Below, piece by piece: positions 1 through 9,761 of a DNA stretch of 64,000 nucleotides. The notes beneath the pieces were generated by a model. The model did no database searches, had not been told where the DNA came from, and saw nothing but the letters and a program-made list of their open reading frames with translations. Position 1 is the first letter of the stretch. The number at the start of each line of letters is the position of its first letter. The stretch lies in the NCBI RefSeq assembly GCF_048544455.1, contig NC_133532.1, forward strand, positions 17,982,948-18,046,947. Direction: 5' to 3'. Origin of the DNA: Silene latifolia (taxonomy: Eukaryota > Streptophyta > Magnoliopsida > Caryophyllales > Caryophyllaceae). Both the position numbers and the translations under genes were made by a program.

Positions 1-404
1 TTTATTAGCACTCACTTGAAGTCCAGAAGTTTTAGAGAAAGAAGAGAAAGATTTGGAAGAAGTATCATGGACCCTGCTTCCCCTTTATCGAACATCGGGA
101 TATCGTCGCAAACATAAGATTTGTGATCTTCACCTCTTTGCATAAGGGGTGATATCGAAATTGTGCTTAGAAGCAAAGATACTTGAGATACGAGTTAAGT
201 AGTCCATACAAAGAGTAAACAACAACGGGGACAGTGGGTCTCCTTGCCTTAAACCCCTCTTTGCTTGGAAGAAACCAAAGCTCTCACCATTCAGGGCCAA
301 GGAGAACTTGGGAGTGGTGATGCATTGCAAGACTTTCTCTTTAAATACTGCAGGGAAAGCAAGAGAATCCAACAACTGTTTCACAAAACTCCACTCCCTT
401 TGTA
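1..404 (-). pseudogene. LINE ORF2, RT palm continuation in shifted frames
   Basis: Continuation of ORF2 after the frame break. WSFVKQLLDSLAFP and the hallmark RLRQGDPLSPLLFTLCMDYL of LINE reverse transcriptase are read from one minus frame (about 200-404). A second frame change near 155 leads toward the catalytic Phe-Ala-Asp-Asp region at about 100-120, which is itself garbled. The sequence is then cut by the window start. I did not join the frames. Confidence 0.82.
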
Positions 405-2176
405 TCATATGCTTTTTGTAAATCAATTTTGAGCATACACCGTGGAGACACTGAGGGTCTCTCATAGAGCCTAATGAGATCCTGGCAAATTAAAATGTTT
501 TCCTGAATACTTCTATCCTGAATGAAAGCACCTTGATTTTTATGAACAAGGTCAGGAAGTACAGTGGCGAGCCTTGCACAGAGCAGCTTAGAGATGACCT
601 TGTAAAGTACATTACAGCATGCAATGGGACGAAACTGAGTTACATCCTTTGGTCTCTCACATTTAGGAATGAGAGTCAAAGTTGTAGCATTGAGCTGTTT
701 CAGGAGTTTTCCATTCAAGAAAAAATCCTTTACAGCTACTACCACCTCATTGCCAATCTCTCCCCAAGCATCTCTAAAGAATCCGCTTGTGTAACCATCA
801 GGTCCAGGGGCTTTGAATTCAGGAATGCTGAACAAAGCATCTTTGATTTCCTCCCCGTGTGAGTTTGTGAGATGGGAATGATGTTCCCTAGTACACTTCT
901 TCCCCTGAGCAATCACACTTTTATGGACAGGTTTAGTGGCCTGGCTAGAACCAAGCAGGAGCTCATAGTATTCTAGAAATGCAGTCTGGACCTGCTCCCT
1001 GGTATCACATTCCTTCCCATGCATATCCTCAATCACAAAAACCTTGTTCATGTTCCTTCTCTTCTTGATTATGCTATGGAAGTATGCTGAGTTTGTGTCA
1101 CCCTCCTTAATCCATTCACTCTTTGCTTTCTGGAGCAGGAAGCTATCCCTAGCAGATTGTAGCTCCTTTAGTTTTAGGCATGCTTCATATTCCTGGTTTA
1201 ATAGACTCATATCAGTAGGATCAACTCCCAGATGAGTCTGCAGCTCCTGTACTTGTTGTTCTAGTAAGCCCGTACTCATCTCAATATCACTAAAACCCTC
1301 TCTATTCAATTTTTTCAAACCAGACTTGAGATTTTTGAGGTTTTTTGCTAATTTAAATAGAGGGGTGCCATCAATATCACCCTTCCAATGCTCACGCAGA
1401 ATGGGTAAGAACTTCTTAGACTTGCCCCACATGTTGAAGTATTTGAAACTTCTAATCCCTTGCAGAACTTTAGTGCTCCTGAGGATACATGGAGTGTGAT
1501 CCATCAACCCCTCAGGCAAGAAGTGAGCGTACAGTTCAGGGAAATTATCACACCAATCCTTATTCACCAGGAAACGATCCAACCGACTGTATATCCTCTC
1601 CTCAGGCCGCTGTTTATTGTTCCATGTGAAAATTGATCCTACAGCAGTAATATCAATCACTTCACACTCTGCAACACATTTCCTGAAGGGTTCCATCTCT
1701 GCAATAGACGTTGCTCCTCCACTCCTTTCCTGAGCAGCTAACACACAATTGAAATCCCCAACTATTGCCCAAGGGCCCGAGATATGAGAAGCACATCTCC
1801 TTAAGTGCTCCCATAGAGGGGCTCTCTCATTAATGCCATTGAATGCATAAACCATTGTCAAGTAGAAAACAGTCCTAGTCACCCTGGCCTGCACTTTCAT
1901 GTGGATATATTGAGCATTATACTCAATTATGTGGACGTTGAACATCCCAGGCTTCCATAGGACCCAAATTCTTCCACCATTATGATAACCATTGTTGGTA
2001 GTAATGCTCCAACCACTATTAAAATTGTTAACAGCTTTCTTAAAAGCTTTAGCCTTTATTTTAGTCTCTAGCAACCCAAATAAACCTATATCTTTATTTT
2101 GTAAAAAGTAGCTAATTTGCTTCTGTTTACCTACTCTATTCATACCTCGAACATTCCAGAAGCCTATGCTATCCAT
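341..2176 (-). CDS. LINE ORF2, endonuclease and N-terminal reverse transcriptase (frame breaks at about 405)
   Basis: Start of the LINE polyprotein that nicks target DNA and primes reverse transcription there. The N-terminus (SIGFWNVRGMNRVGKQKQI) begins an apurinic-type endonuclease/exonuclease/phosphatase domain. Its GDFNCVL motif and DRFLVN and DHTPCIL segments are in place over residues about 1-230. A linker with WIKEGDTNSAYFH follows, then RT motifs: APGPDGYTSGFFRDAW, LIPKCERPKDVTQFRPIACCNVLYKVISK and KIDLQKAYD. Immediately after that Asp the reading frame is lost, and the rest of RT continues in another frame to the left. The break lies next to a CAG/CAA-type site (see findings), so sequence error is possible. 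Confidence 0.9.
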   Translation of the reverse strand: MDSIGFWNVRGMNRVGKQKQISYFLQNKDIGLFGLLETKIKAKAFKKAVNNFNSGWSITTNNGYHNGGRIWVLWKPGMFNVHIIEYNAQYIHMKVQARVTRTVFYLTMVYAFNGINERAPLWEHLRRCASHISGPWAIVGDFNCVLAAQERSGGATSIAEMEPFRKCVAECEVIDITAVGSIFTWNNKQRPEERIYSRLDRFLVNKDWCDNFPELYAHFLPEGLMDHTPCILRSTKVLQGIRSFKYFNMWGKSKKFLPILREHWKGDIDGTPLFKLAKNLKNLKSGLKKLNREGFSDIEMSTGLLEQQVQELQTHLGVDPTDMSLLNQEYEACLKLKELQSARDSFLLQKAKSEWIKEGDTNSAYFHSIIKKRRNMNKVFVIEDMHGKECDTREQVQTAFLEYYELLLGSSQATKPVHKSVIAQGKKCTREHHSHLTNSHGEEIKDALFSIPEFKAPGPDGYTSGFFRDAWGEIGNEVVVAVKDFFLNGKLLKQLNATTLTLIPKCERPKDVTQFRPIACCNVLYKVISKLLCARLATVLPDLVHKNQGAFIQDRSIQENILICQDLIRLYERPSVSPRCMLKIDLQKAYDTKGVEFCETVVGFSCFPCSI

Positions 2177-2181
2177 TTGAA

Positions 2182-3597
2182 CTAATGAGGGGGGGGGGAA
2201 TGCCTTTGATCTGAACCATTCTTCTTTGAAGGAGATGTAACAATCTCTTTGTAGGAGAAGGCTCCAAAGTTTTCAGTACCACTTCCATCTCCACTCCTAT
2301 CCTGCCTATGCAAATTAACCAGTCTTTTAGTAGGAGTAATGAACCGTGCATCCTCCCTGATAGCCTGAATAACAGGTGAATTCACCTGCTGAACAGGCAC
2401 AACCGGCTTCACTGCTGGCTTCACTGCTGGCTTAAGCCCCACTGTCTTCCAAACTTTCTTAACAACTTGAGTTACCAGTTTCTTAGCTTCTCCTTTTTTA
2501 CATTGTTCTTTTGCATGTCCCATGCCCTTGCAGTTAGAACAGCTAATTGGTTTCCACTCATACTCCACAGCTATCTTATTCACTACCCCCTTATCATCTT
2601 TGAACTCAATGTTCCCTGGTAGTTTTTGGTCCACCTCCATTTCCACCATAACTCTAGCATATCCTATTCTTGTTTTCTCCACTGTAGCCACATCACTCTT
2701 GACGTATTTCCCTACAAGACTTGCAATCTTAGGTAATCCCTTCCCCCAGAAAGTCAAGGGTAGTCTATGAAACCTTACCCATGCCGGCACCACTTTCACA
2801 TCAGCCTTCTTCATCTCCATGTCTCTTACCCATTCCTTTACTATCAATGGCTTATTGTCAAACATATAATATCCTGATTGCATGACCTTTGCCTTCATAT
2901 CCATAGTTTTAAATCTAACCAAGAAAATCCCATTTGGCATGAAAGAAATCTTGTCAATGTTGAATTTCGTCCAAATGCGTCTAACAAACCCTTCTATTAC
3001 CTCCCATGGTGGGTTAGCTCCCAATATGAAGCAAACCACAGCTTGACTCCAGTATTCTATTTCTTCCTCCACATCCTCAGCTTCTAACTGCAACATTTCA
3101 GTCTCTTTTTGTCCTATACTTTCCTCTTGTTCCTCTGTTTTGGCACTCTGCTCATGTTCAGGGTTTTCCTGCGTTTCAGGGACCATAGTTTCCTCAATCT
3201 CTGCTTTGCCTTCATTGACAGGTCCTTCGTTTACTTCATCTTTATCAGAAGTATCTTTTTTATCATCTTTTTTATCAGCATCACCTTCATCTTCTATTTC
3301 ATCTTCTATTTCATCTTCATCATTAATCTCCTCTTCTTCTTCATCAAGTTCTTCCTCTTCATCTGTTTCAAGTTCCAGTTCTGGAATACCAATAACATCA
3401 TTCATGGATTTGGATTTTCCACCTTCAGTTACCTCATTAGTTGGTCCTTGACCAACCTGCTTTTCAGTTTGATTCTGGTCACAATCTATCTCCTGCTCTT
3501 GTGTTGAGGACGTAGTAATCTCAGTGGCAGGGATGCTCCTTCCTCGTAGAGTCATTTCCCTTTGGCGTTGGAGATTTGACTTCCTTGCCATTAGCAT
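2182..3597 (-). CDS. LINE ORF1 protein: acidic N-terminus, DUF4283-like domain, CCHC knuckle
   Basis: 471-residue RNA-binding protein expected to coat LINE RNA and form ribonucleoprotein particles with ORF2. Residues about 60-175 are very rich in Glu, Asp and Lys (low complexity). Residues about 180-330 resemble the DUF4283 domain of plant LINE and retroelement ORF1 proteins (WTKFNIDKISFMPNGIFLVRF, then VVPAWVRFHRLPLTFWG). A zinc knuckle CSNCKGMGHAKEQC (CX2CX4HX4C) follows near residue 365, then a basic tail. The frame is intact from its ATG to a stop six bases before the ORF2 start. Domain assignment is by motif recognition only. Confidence 0.88.
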   Translation of the reverse strand: MLMARKSNLQRQREMTLRGRSIPATEITTSSTQEQEIDCDQNQTEKQVGQGPTNEVTEGGKSKSMNDVIGIPELELETDEEEELDEEEEEINDEDEIEDEIEDEGDADKKDDKKDTSDKDEVNEGPVNEGKAEIEETMVPETQENPEHEQSAKTEEQEESIGQKETEMLQLEAEDVEEEIEYWSQAVVCFILGANPPWEVIEGFVRRIWTKFNIDKISFMPNGIFLVRFKTMDMKAKVMQSGYYMFDNKPLIVKEWVRDMEMKKADVKVVPAWVRFHRLPLTFWGKGLPKIASLVGKYVKSDVATVEKTRIGYARVMVEMEVDQKLPGNIEFKDDKGVVNKIAVEYEWKPISCSNCKGMGHAKEQCKKGEAKKLVTQVVKKVWKTVGLKPAVKPAVKPVVPVQQVNSPVIQAIREDARFITPTKRLVNLHRQDRSGDGSGTENFGAFSYKEIVTSPSKKNGSDQRHSPPPH

Positions 3598-3745
3598 GGG
3601 AGTCTACCTCAGGATTTCGACGCTCTGTTAGTCGCCTCTCATGGCTCAGGCGGCCGGAGAAACGGGTTGTCAGTGAGTACGTGGGATCGCACTACTTCCG
3701 TTGTCTAACCTTTTCGCGCGTGCTTTCTTTTCTCTTTCTATCTCT
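3598..3745 (-). promoter_or_regulatory. LINE 5' untranslated leader
   Basis: A GC-richer stretch directly upstream of the ORF1 ATG, ending in an AT-rich boundary near 3745. LINEs carry an internal promoter at this position. No specific promoter motif is recognised, and the 5' boundary is a guess from the change in composition. Confidence 0.4.
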
Positions 3746-4142
3746 TATATTTTATTAACTTATCATATCAACACAATATCACTTACATAGTCTAAGCAAA
3801 CATCAACCATTCAACCCACACCCGAATTGAGAATTCTATTGCTAAATAAGTAAATAACACTACCTCCCTTCAACTCCAGTTTACCAATCTATTTGACAAT
3901 ATTCATATAATTAAAAAAGAGCGCTTTCCAATATGTAAGAGAAAATGTGGTCGTGCAAGATTGTGTTTGATTCGTCTTTATTAATATATTAAGAATCAAA
4001 TTTTTATAATTTTTCCGAATACGTAATGAAAGATATTAGCTACGAGTATATAAAATGTGCATTAGAAAGAAAAAAAGGGTAAATTGGAGTTGAATGATGG
4101 GAAGCAAGAGGACGGGTCACCTACTCACCTCATCATTACAAA
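3746..4142. other. AT-rich DNA, no gene seen
   Basis: Anonymous AT-rich sequence between the LINE and the first MITE. No open frame, RNA gene or clear repeat is recognised. Confidence 0.5.
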
Positions 4143-4458
4143 GGTTCTGTTTGGTAAAATTAGTTAAAAAGTTAACTAAAAACTGAAAAGATAGATGAAA
4201 AATGAAAAACTAACTGAAACCTGAAAAGATAACTATTAAGGTAACTGGAAAATAGTAGCCGATAAGGTAACTAATTATAAAAAAATGTTTGGCAAACTAG
4301 GTATGTTACCCTAACGTATGTTACCTTAGTACCATTTCATTTCAGGTACTTTATCTTGCCATACATTTGCAAAAAAATTAGTTAATTGAAATTTTAGTCA
4401 AATAAGCTATTTTGGTCCAATAAGTTACATGAAGTGTACTGTCTTGACAAACATAGGC
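4143..4458. mobile_element. Tourist-like MITE, degenerate copy
   Basis: The left end GGTTCTGTTTGGTAAAA and the inverse of the right end (GCCTATGTTTGTCAAG) form an imperfect terminal inverted repeat. The interior is built of short repeats of AACTGAAA and GATAACT type, as in the better preserved MITE at 8318-8747, so both belong to one family. The target duplication is no longer clean. No coding capacity. Confidence 0.68.
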
Positions 4459-4855
4459 TTATGTCTAACAAAACATTAATGCAACTAAATGGATTAGGAT
4501 TTAGGACATTACAGAGCTAATATTTAAATCATTAATCAATCTCTTTATATCTTTCACCCCATTTTCAATGTAATTAGATGAAACAGTATGTTACAGAGTT
4601 AATATCGAATTATAACAAGAAACTTAAATAATGAATGCATTCAAGAGTGTGTACAAAATGCAGTCTAAACATTAACTGAAAGATATAAATGGCGATATAC
4701 CCAATTTCTGACTTTTTTGTTCACTGAACGACTTTGCCTTTTATAGTATTGAATTACGGAGTAAATGGTAAAATAAAAATCGAGATAAGACAACAAGGAA
4801 TAATGTCTAGGTTTGTTGGAATAGAACATCACATTAATTAGTTTATGAGATTTTA
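4459..4855. other. AT-rich DNA, no gene seen
   Basis: Anonymous AT-rich sequence that ends at the TTGATCAA target site of the next element. Nothing recognised. Confidence 0.5.
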
Positions 4856-4863
4856 TTGATCAA

Positions 4864-5945
4864 CAGGGGCGGCCCATTGGATTTGGAGGCCATGTTCCAA
4901 ATATTAGATGGAGGCCCTTACGATGATCGCCTCGTATTTTTTATAGTCATAAGAAAATATGAGACCTTTAATGTATGAGGAGGCGTAATATTCAAAATTT
5001 CAAATACTATAAATATAAAATTAATCGCGTTAATATTCGATTTTAATCATAAAACTTTAGTTATATTATTTTGTTTCTTGTAAAAACAAATATTCTCTCT
5101 ATTTCTTCCAATTAGCGTATTTATACTTTTACTTCTAGGAGTAAAGTAATTTGAAAAATAAGGCTACAATAAAAAATTTAGTACGGTAAGTGCATCATCG
5201 ATAATAACATGCATATTTGTTCCGTTAAATAAGATCACTTTTCTAAGAATTCTAACACCATTCTTATTTAAGACCGTCTTAACTTATAGACTGTTTTCAC
5301 ACCCGATTCAATTAGAAGTAGAAGTAAAACAAGGGAGGTTAAGATGGTCATAAGTAATTAAGACCAACATTTTTTTAAAAGCAACAAAATTATCTAGAGT
5401 CACTTACACTAAAATGGTGGATTGCTTTTAAATATTGAAATTTAAAGGGGATACTCCATACAAATGAACTTTTAAAATTTACGAAGTCAAAATTAACAAG
5501 AGATTAAAAAAAAAAAAAAAAAAAAACTAAAATAATTAATTAAAGCTAACTAATGAAAAAAAATAATTAATTAGTTGACTGAGTCATCATTCATCAATTG
5601 TCAATTAGTTTACGAGCCTATTATTATGTACGAGATCGAGGCGGAAAATGAAAATACAACAAAAAATCCCAAAAATAATTGATGTAAAGCGAAAAATGGA
5701 AATACAACAAAAAAACCCCAAAAATAATTGATGTAAAATGACAACAAGAGGAATCGAGCCTAGGGCCTAGGTAGGCTTTCTTTGTTGTTTGCTATTAGGC
5801 CTATTACCACTAGGCCATACAAATGCTTGTTAACATCATAAAACTTAATTACATACTTAACCAATAACTCTTTCTAGATGAGGCCCCCAAATCCATTGGG
5901 CCCCGGTTCGGTGAACCGAATTGAACAAGATCTGGGCCGCCCCTG
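4864..5945. mobile_element. Non-autonomous hAT-type transposon (CAGGGGCGG termini)
   Basis: Termini CAGGGGCGGCCCA and its inverse TGGGCCGCCCCTG are flanked by identical 8-bp duplications TTGATCAA (4856-4863 and 5946-5953), the expected hAT target-site length. A subterminal inverted repeat follows: ATTGGATTTGG on the left, CCAAATCCATTGGG on the right. The 1,082-bp interior is AT-rich with no transposase frame. It contains a tRNA-like promoter remnant near 5745-5820. The same CAGGGGCGG terminus recurs at 19050-20439. Confidence 0.87.
5745..5822 (-). other. tRNA-like (pol III box) remnant inside a hAT element
   Basis: On the minus strand, TATGGCCTAGTGGTAATAGG resembles a pol III A box, and GGCTCGATTCC some 50 bases downstream resembles a B box (GGTTCGANTCC). 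This suggests a degraded SINE or tRNA pseudogene inside the hAT element. No cloverleaf is evident, so it is not called a tRNA gene. Confidence 0.35.
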
Positions 5946-5953
5946 TTGATCAA

Positions 5954-6143
5954 TTTAAGTATGACGAGCAACAAAAATTAGGATATTGAGCAATTTTGGG
6001 TGTAGTAAATCAACAGCTTCCTTATTATTTTACTACACCCAAAATTGAGTAGGGTAATTAGTGTATTAGTGAAAAGGGTAATTTGGTAATTTAGTCTTGA
6101 TACTAACAATTTTTGGGGGAGATAAAACGAAAAAGTTTAATAA
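5954..6143. other. AT-rich DNA, no gene seen
   Basis: Short anonymous spacer. It contains an imperfect inverted pair around TTTTGGGTGTAGTAAA and TTTACTACACCCAAAA (about 5993-6043), perhaps the scar of another small element. Confidence 0.4.
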
Positions 6144-6146
6144 TAA

Positions 6147-6757
6147 GGGACTGTTTAGTTGGAAATCTAAAGAAAAGGGAAAGAGCACCCCGTATCACTC
6201 GAACCTCCCTTCTCCACCTCTATAAACACCAGAGGTAGGGGAGGGGGTTTCGAATGGTGGGGGTTAGGGAGTCTTCTTTTGGTGAGGTTTCTTGAAGAGG
6301 AGAGGGAGGGGGACATGATTGGGACGGTGGTAGGAGTGAGTCATCGGCGATGGTGTGGATGTCGCCGGCATTGGGATTAGTGGTGGACGTGGAGAGGAGC
6401 TTCGGTGGTGGTGGTTTGTGGTGGTTGATTTTTTTAATTTTTTTTTATTTCTTTCCGTCCTTGACTTTTTTATTATCTTTCACTGCCCTTTTATTTTTCA
6501 CTTTTCCTTTTCTATATTTTCGCATTTTGAATTGTGCGTTCACCCATAAACGGTTCTAAAAGATGATTCATATCAGCCGATCAAAAATCGTTTTGAGATT
6601 AAGGCTCTGATGTTGTTGTTGTTGTATTTCTTTCAGTCCTTAGTAATGTCAACCGAGTTACCAAACAATGAAGAATAACAAAGGGAATCCCTTTCCTTTC
6701 CCCTTGTTTCCCTTTTGGATTCTCTTTTCCTTTCCTTAATGTGAACCAAACACCCTC
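6147..6757. mobile_element. PIF/Harbinger (Tourist-like) element with TAA target duplication
   Basis: The left end GGGACTGTTTAGTTGG and the inverse of the right end (GAGGGTGTTTGGTTCA) form an imperfect inverted repeat of the TGTTTGGTT type. They are flanked by TAA on both sides (6144-6146, 6758-6760), the PIF/Harbinger target. The 611-bp interior includes purine-rich and pyrimidine-rich arms and a T-rich middle. Short frames in the middle look like composition artefacts. No transposase. Confidence 0.72.
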
Positions 6758-6789
6758 TAATTATAGTTGATTTTATTTGAAAATGGTGT

Positions 6790-7025
6790 AGCTACCTAGG
6801 TAGCACCAAAACGGACACGGACATGGACACGGACACGGACACGACACGGACACGTGATACGGCATCCCATGAAATTTAGGACACGGGACACGCTATTTAA
6901 ATTTAATAAAAAAACATATTTTATGGTTATAAATAACGTATGATTTTATTTTTGTAATGTATTTGATTCTAAATTCTTTTTCGGAAGATTTTAGAATACT
7001 TGATTATCCTAAATGTACTATACTT
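6790..7025. repeat. Foldback-element end with ACACGG repeats
   Basis: CTAGGTAGCACCAAAACGG is followed by a run of GGACACGGACACGG-type repeats (6811-6855). The same CTAGGTAGCA terminus and ACACG-rich interior occur at 49152-49712, where two inverted ends are visible. Only one end is evident here, so this is probably a truncated copy. Confidence 0.5.
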
Positions 7026-7028
7026 TAA

Positions 7029-7321
7029 GGGGTCGTTTGGTTCACAACGGGAAAATGCAATGCGTGGGAAATTCTAATTACTATGTTATTCTAATTCATG
7101 TGAATTTAAAAAAGTTGTTTGGTTGCATGTGGGAACTCCAATTCTGTAGGAACTCCCACTTACCTAGGAGGGGCTAGGTAAGCAACTTCCTCAATTATAG
7201 AGGAATTAGAGTTTCTAGGAAGTTCCAATTCATGTGAATTGAGGCAACCAAACAACAAGTTATTTTTACACTTCCCATGAATTACAATTCATGTGTTTTT
7301 GTTAGGCAACCAAACAAGTCC
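7029..7321. mobile_element. Tourist-like MITE with TAA target duplication
   Basis: The left end GGGGTCGTTTGGTTCAC and the inverse of the right end (GGACTTGTTTGGTTGCC) form a terminal inverted repeat, flanked by TAA on both sides (7026-7028 and 7322-7324). The interior carries mirrored copies of AATTCATGTGAATT-type sequence. At 293 bp with no coding capacity it is a typical MITE. Confidence 0.82.
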
Positions 7322-7324
7322 TAA

Positions 7325-8250
7325 ATATATGATGATTGATTATACGTCGATCAAGTCAAATATTATGAGAATCATCTTATCGATCTTATGTGAGTATAGT
7401 AGTATTAAGATCAATATAACTGGTGGTATTATAGATTAATAGCTTATTATATGGTAGATCTACCGGAAGACTGTTGTGTGACATATCATGGTCATGCACA
7501 TGACCTCATCATATCATTTAAACATGAACTATACCAAAAAAAAAAAAACGGTAATCTTCTACGTGTTTGTAAAGTCAACAGTCTTATTTAAGAATTTGTG
7601 TTCTTTGGAATAGATTATAATATTATCTGATTTACTATAACTAGTGTAGATCCAGCAAATTTGCGGTATATATAGAGATTTTGTTTTTAGTTATTATATA
7701 AATATTTTAAATTGATACATCATTATGACGTACGAGCTCCGCTTGAGGAGACGTTAGGCAGGCACCCCTCCAAAGTGCAATGGAGGTCACCAACCTAGGC
7801 CATGAGCCTTCATGATCACACATTGACCACGTCCAGGTAAGTAAATTGATACATCATTAACTTGTCATATATCTCATTGTATTTCTATATGAGAAAAAAT
7901 ATGAACTATAAATTAATGAAGAGAATTTAGTAAAGTTATAAAATGTATTTAATGATTTTTTTTCTTTAACATAAAATAAAACAAGGATTACAAATAATAA
8001 TTTTTCTCAAATTATGTTAATGATTTTTTTTTGACGAAGCTAATAATATCAGTTTAATGTTTTGGTTTATACAAAATGTGTCAAGTCATTCTCTAATATT
8101 TAATAATATATAACAAAAATTTAGAAATTTACAGTTTATAAATTATAGTGGAATTTAGCTTATTTTAATTAAAATACTATAATTTAGATTTTGAAGAAAA
8201 TATTATTATTTGATTAAAAGGCTATAATTTGATGAAATGATAATAATTTA
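7325..8250. other. AT-rich DNA with one GC-richer patch, no gene seen
   Basis: Mostly anonymous AT-rich sequence. A patch at about 7730-7850 (CTCCGCTTGAGGAGACG and following) has a different composition and may be a fragment of an old retroelement, but I could not place it. Confidence 0.4.
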
Positions 8251-8807
8251 AAGAAATAAGTCTTTTTGTTTCCTTATTTAGTTGATGCTTTTAGAGGGAA
8301 AACTTTGGATAGTTTTAGGCTCTGTTTGGCAAAACTACCTGAAAAGGTACCTGAAACCTGAAAAGGTAGCTGAAACCTGAAAAGCTAACTGAAACCTGAA
8401 AAGCTAACTGATAAGGTAGCTGAAAATTAGGAGCTGATAAAGTAATTGATTATATAAAAATGTGTTTGATAAACTAGCTGAAAAGATAGCTGATTTTGGT
8501 AAAATGACGTAAAAGGATATGAAAATTATTTAATATTATAGAATAAAGGGGTAAAAAATGGAAAATAAATCATTTCAGGTACCTAATTTCTCAAATGCTA
8601 CCTGAGGTAGCATTTCATTTCAGGTACCTTATTTGACCAAATAAGCTACTTGCCAAACACTTGCAAAAAAATCAGGTAGCTGAAATTTTGGTCAAATAAG
8701 CTACTTTGGTCAAATAAGCTACCTGAAGTGTCGTGCCAAATGGAGCCTTATTCTCTTAGTATTTAGGAGGATGTGAGAGATAATTGCCTAAAAATGTGTT
8801 GATGGTA
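8251..8807. repeat. Direct repeat copy A, split by a MITE
   Basis: Bases 8251-8317 and 8748-8807 together match 9288-9410 almost base for base (TCTTTTTGTTTC...GTGTTGATGGTA). Copy A contains the 430-bp MITE; copy B does not. Copy B therefore shows the site as it was before the MITE inserted. Confidence 0.85.
8318..8747. mobile_element. Tourist-like MITE with TTA target duplication
   Basis: The left end GGCTCTGTTTGGCA and the inverse of the right end (GGCTCCATTTGGCACG) form the terminal inverted repeat, flanked by TTA (8315-8317 and 8748-8750). The interior consists of tandem CTGAAACCTGAAAAGCTAA-like units on the left and inverted AAATAAGCTACCTGAA units on the right. Same family as 4143-4458. 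No coding capacity. Confidence 0.86.
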
Positions 8808-9287
8808 GAGATGATCATGGGCCGGGCCTATGCGGGCTGGGCCGGGCCAAATTTATGGGCCTATTTAGCGAGCCTAAACCCAGCCCTTATGGACAAAATT
8901 GGGCTTTCGGGTTCAAACGGGCTTTTTGGGCCTTAAAATTTTCTACTTACCAAACGAGAAAAGTACGATAATACCTTCAACTAGTACTATAATAACATAC
9001 TTCGCTTACAAAATCGTACAAAATATGATGAAGCACATATAAATTATTCTCCAAAAATAAAATAAAATAAAATAAAATAAAGATAACTATCGGTTCATTA
9101 TAATGCTTAATCATGTCTAGTAGATATGATATATGTTATGTAAACATCACTTTTAAATCTCAATAAATATATACTTAAGTTTGTAAAAAGTTATTTATAA
9201 TTTGAACGCTACTTAAACAAACTTTATAAGTAAAATATTCTTTTATTAATAAATATCGACCGGACCGGGCCAAAATTCGGCCCAAAA
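8808..9287. mobile_element. Degenerate GGGCC-rich hAT-like fragment
   Basis: It begins TAGAGATGATCATGGGCCGGGCC, close to the TAGGGATGTCA/TAGGGATGTTCA ends of the hAT elements at 28056 and 53343. It carries GGGCC/GGCCC repeats at both flanks (8818-8937 and 9260-9284). The right terminus is missing, so this is a truncated element between the two direct-repeat copies. Confidence 0.5.
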
Positions 9288-9410
9288 AAGAAAGAAGTCT
9301 TTTTGTTTCTTTATTTAGTTGATGTCTTTTGGATGGAAAACTTTGGACAGTTATTCTTTTAGTATTTAGGAGGATGTGAGAAATAGTTGCCTAAAAATGT
9401 GTTGATGGTA
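9288..9410. repeat. Direct repeat copy B (empty site for the MITE)
   Basis: Matches the flanks of the MITE at 8318-8747 without the insertion. The single TTA target is at 9351-9353. It ends in the same GTTGATGGTA as copy A. Confidence 0.85.
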
Positions 9411-9684
9411 ACATTTATATTTTTTTTCAAGACGATCAAGATTGATGTGATCTTATTTTATTTAGGATAAATTATCAATTACTATGTTTTATATGCGACT
9501 TTTTCATTTTATATGCGACTTTTTCAAAGTTACTCTCTTTTATAATATTTTTTTTTTTAAAATTACTACCCTTAAAATGTCAAAACATTAAAATTTAATA
9601 TCAAAATTCATTTCAGGCGAATAAAAGAGGAATATCCTTATAAATTCAAAAAAATTCTTTTTAATGTTATTTTCCCGATCAAAA

Positions 9685-9708
9685 TACCCTTCTTCTTCTT
9701 CTTCTTCT

Positions 9709-9752
<44 letters not shown>
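9685..9752. repeat. Microsatellite (TTC)n then (TC)n
   Basis: About ten TTC/CTT units are followed by an uninterrupted run of CT dinucleotides, inside MULE sequence just before the LARD insertion site. Open frames across it are composition artefacts. Confidence 0.95.
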
Positions 9753-9753
<1 letters not shown>

Positions 9754-9761
9754 ATATCTTC

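Larger units (their letters stand above)
1..3745 (-). mobile_element. L1-type LINE, 3' part beyond window edge
   Basis: A non-LTR retrotransposon read on the minus strand. Its 5' leader lies near 3600-3745, followed by ORF1 (gag-like) and then ORF2 (endonuclease plus reverse transcriptase), which runs off the left edge. ORF1 stops only a few bases before the ORF2 start, the usual plant L1 arrangement. There are no LTRs and no integrase. ORF1 is a long uninterrupted frame and ORF2 is open over its first 611 codons, so this copy is fairly young. Its 3' end, tail and target duplication are not visible. Confidence 0.93.

Noticed and set aside
3109..3507. Phe-rich and Ser-rich frames opposite LINE ORF1
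   Set aside because: Shadows of the acidic low-complexity part of ORF1, which is the supported reading.
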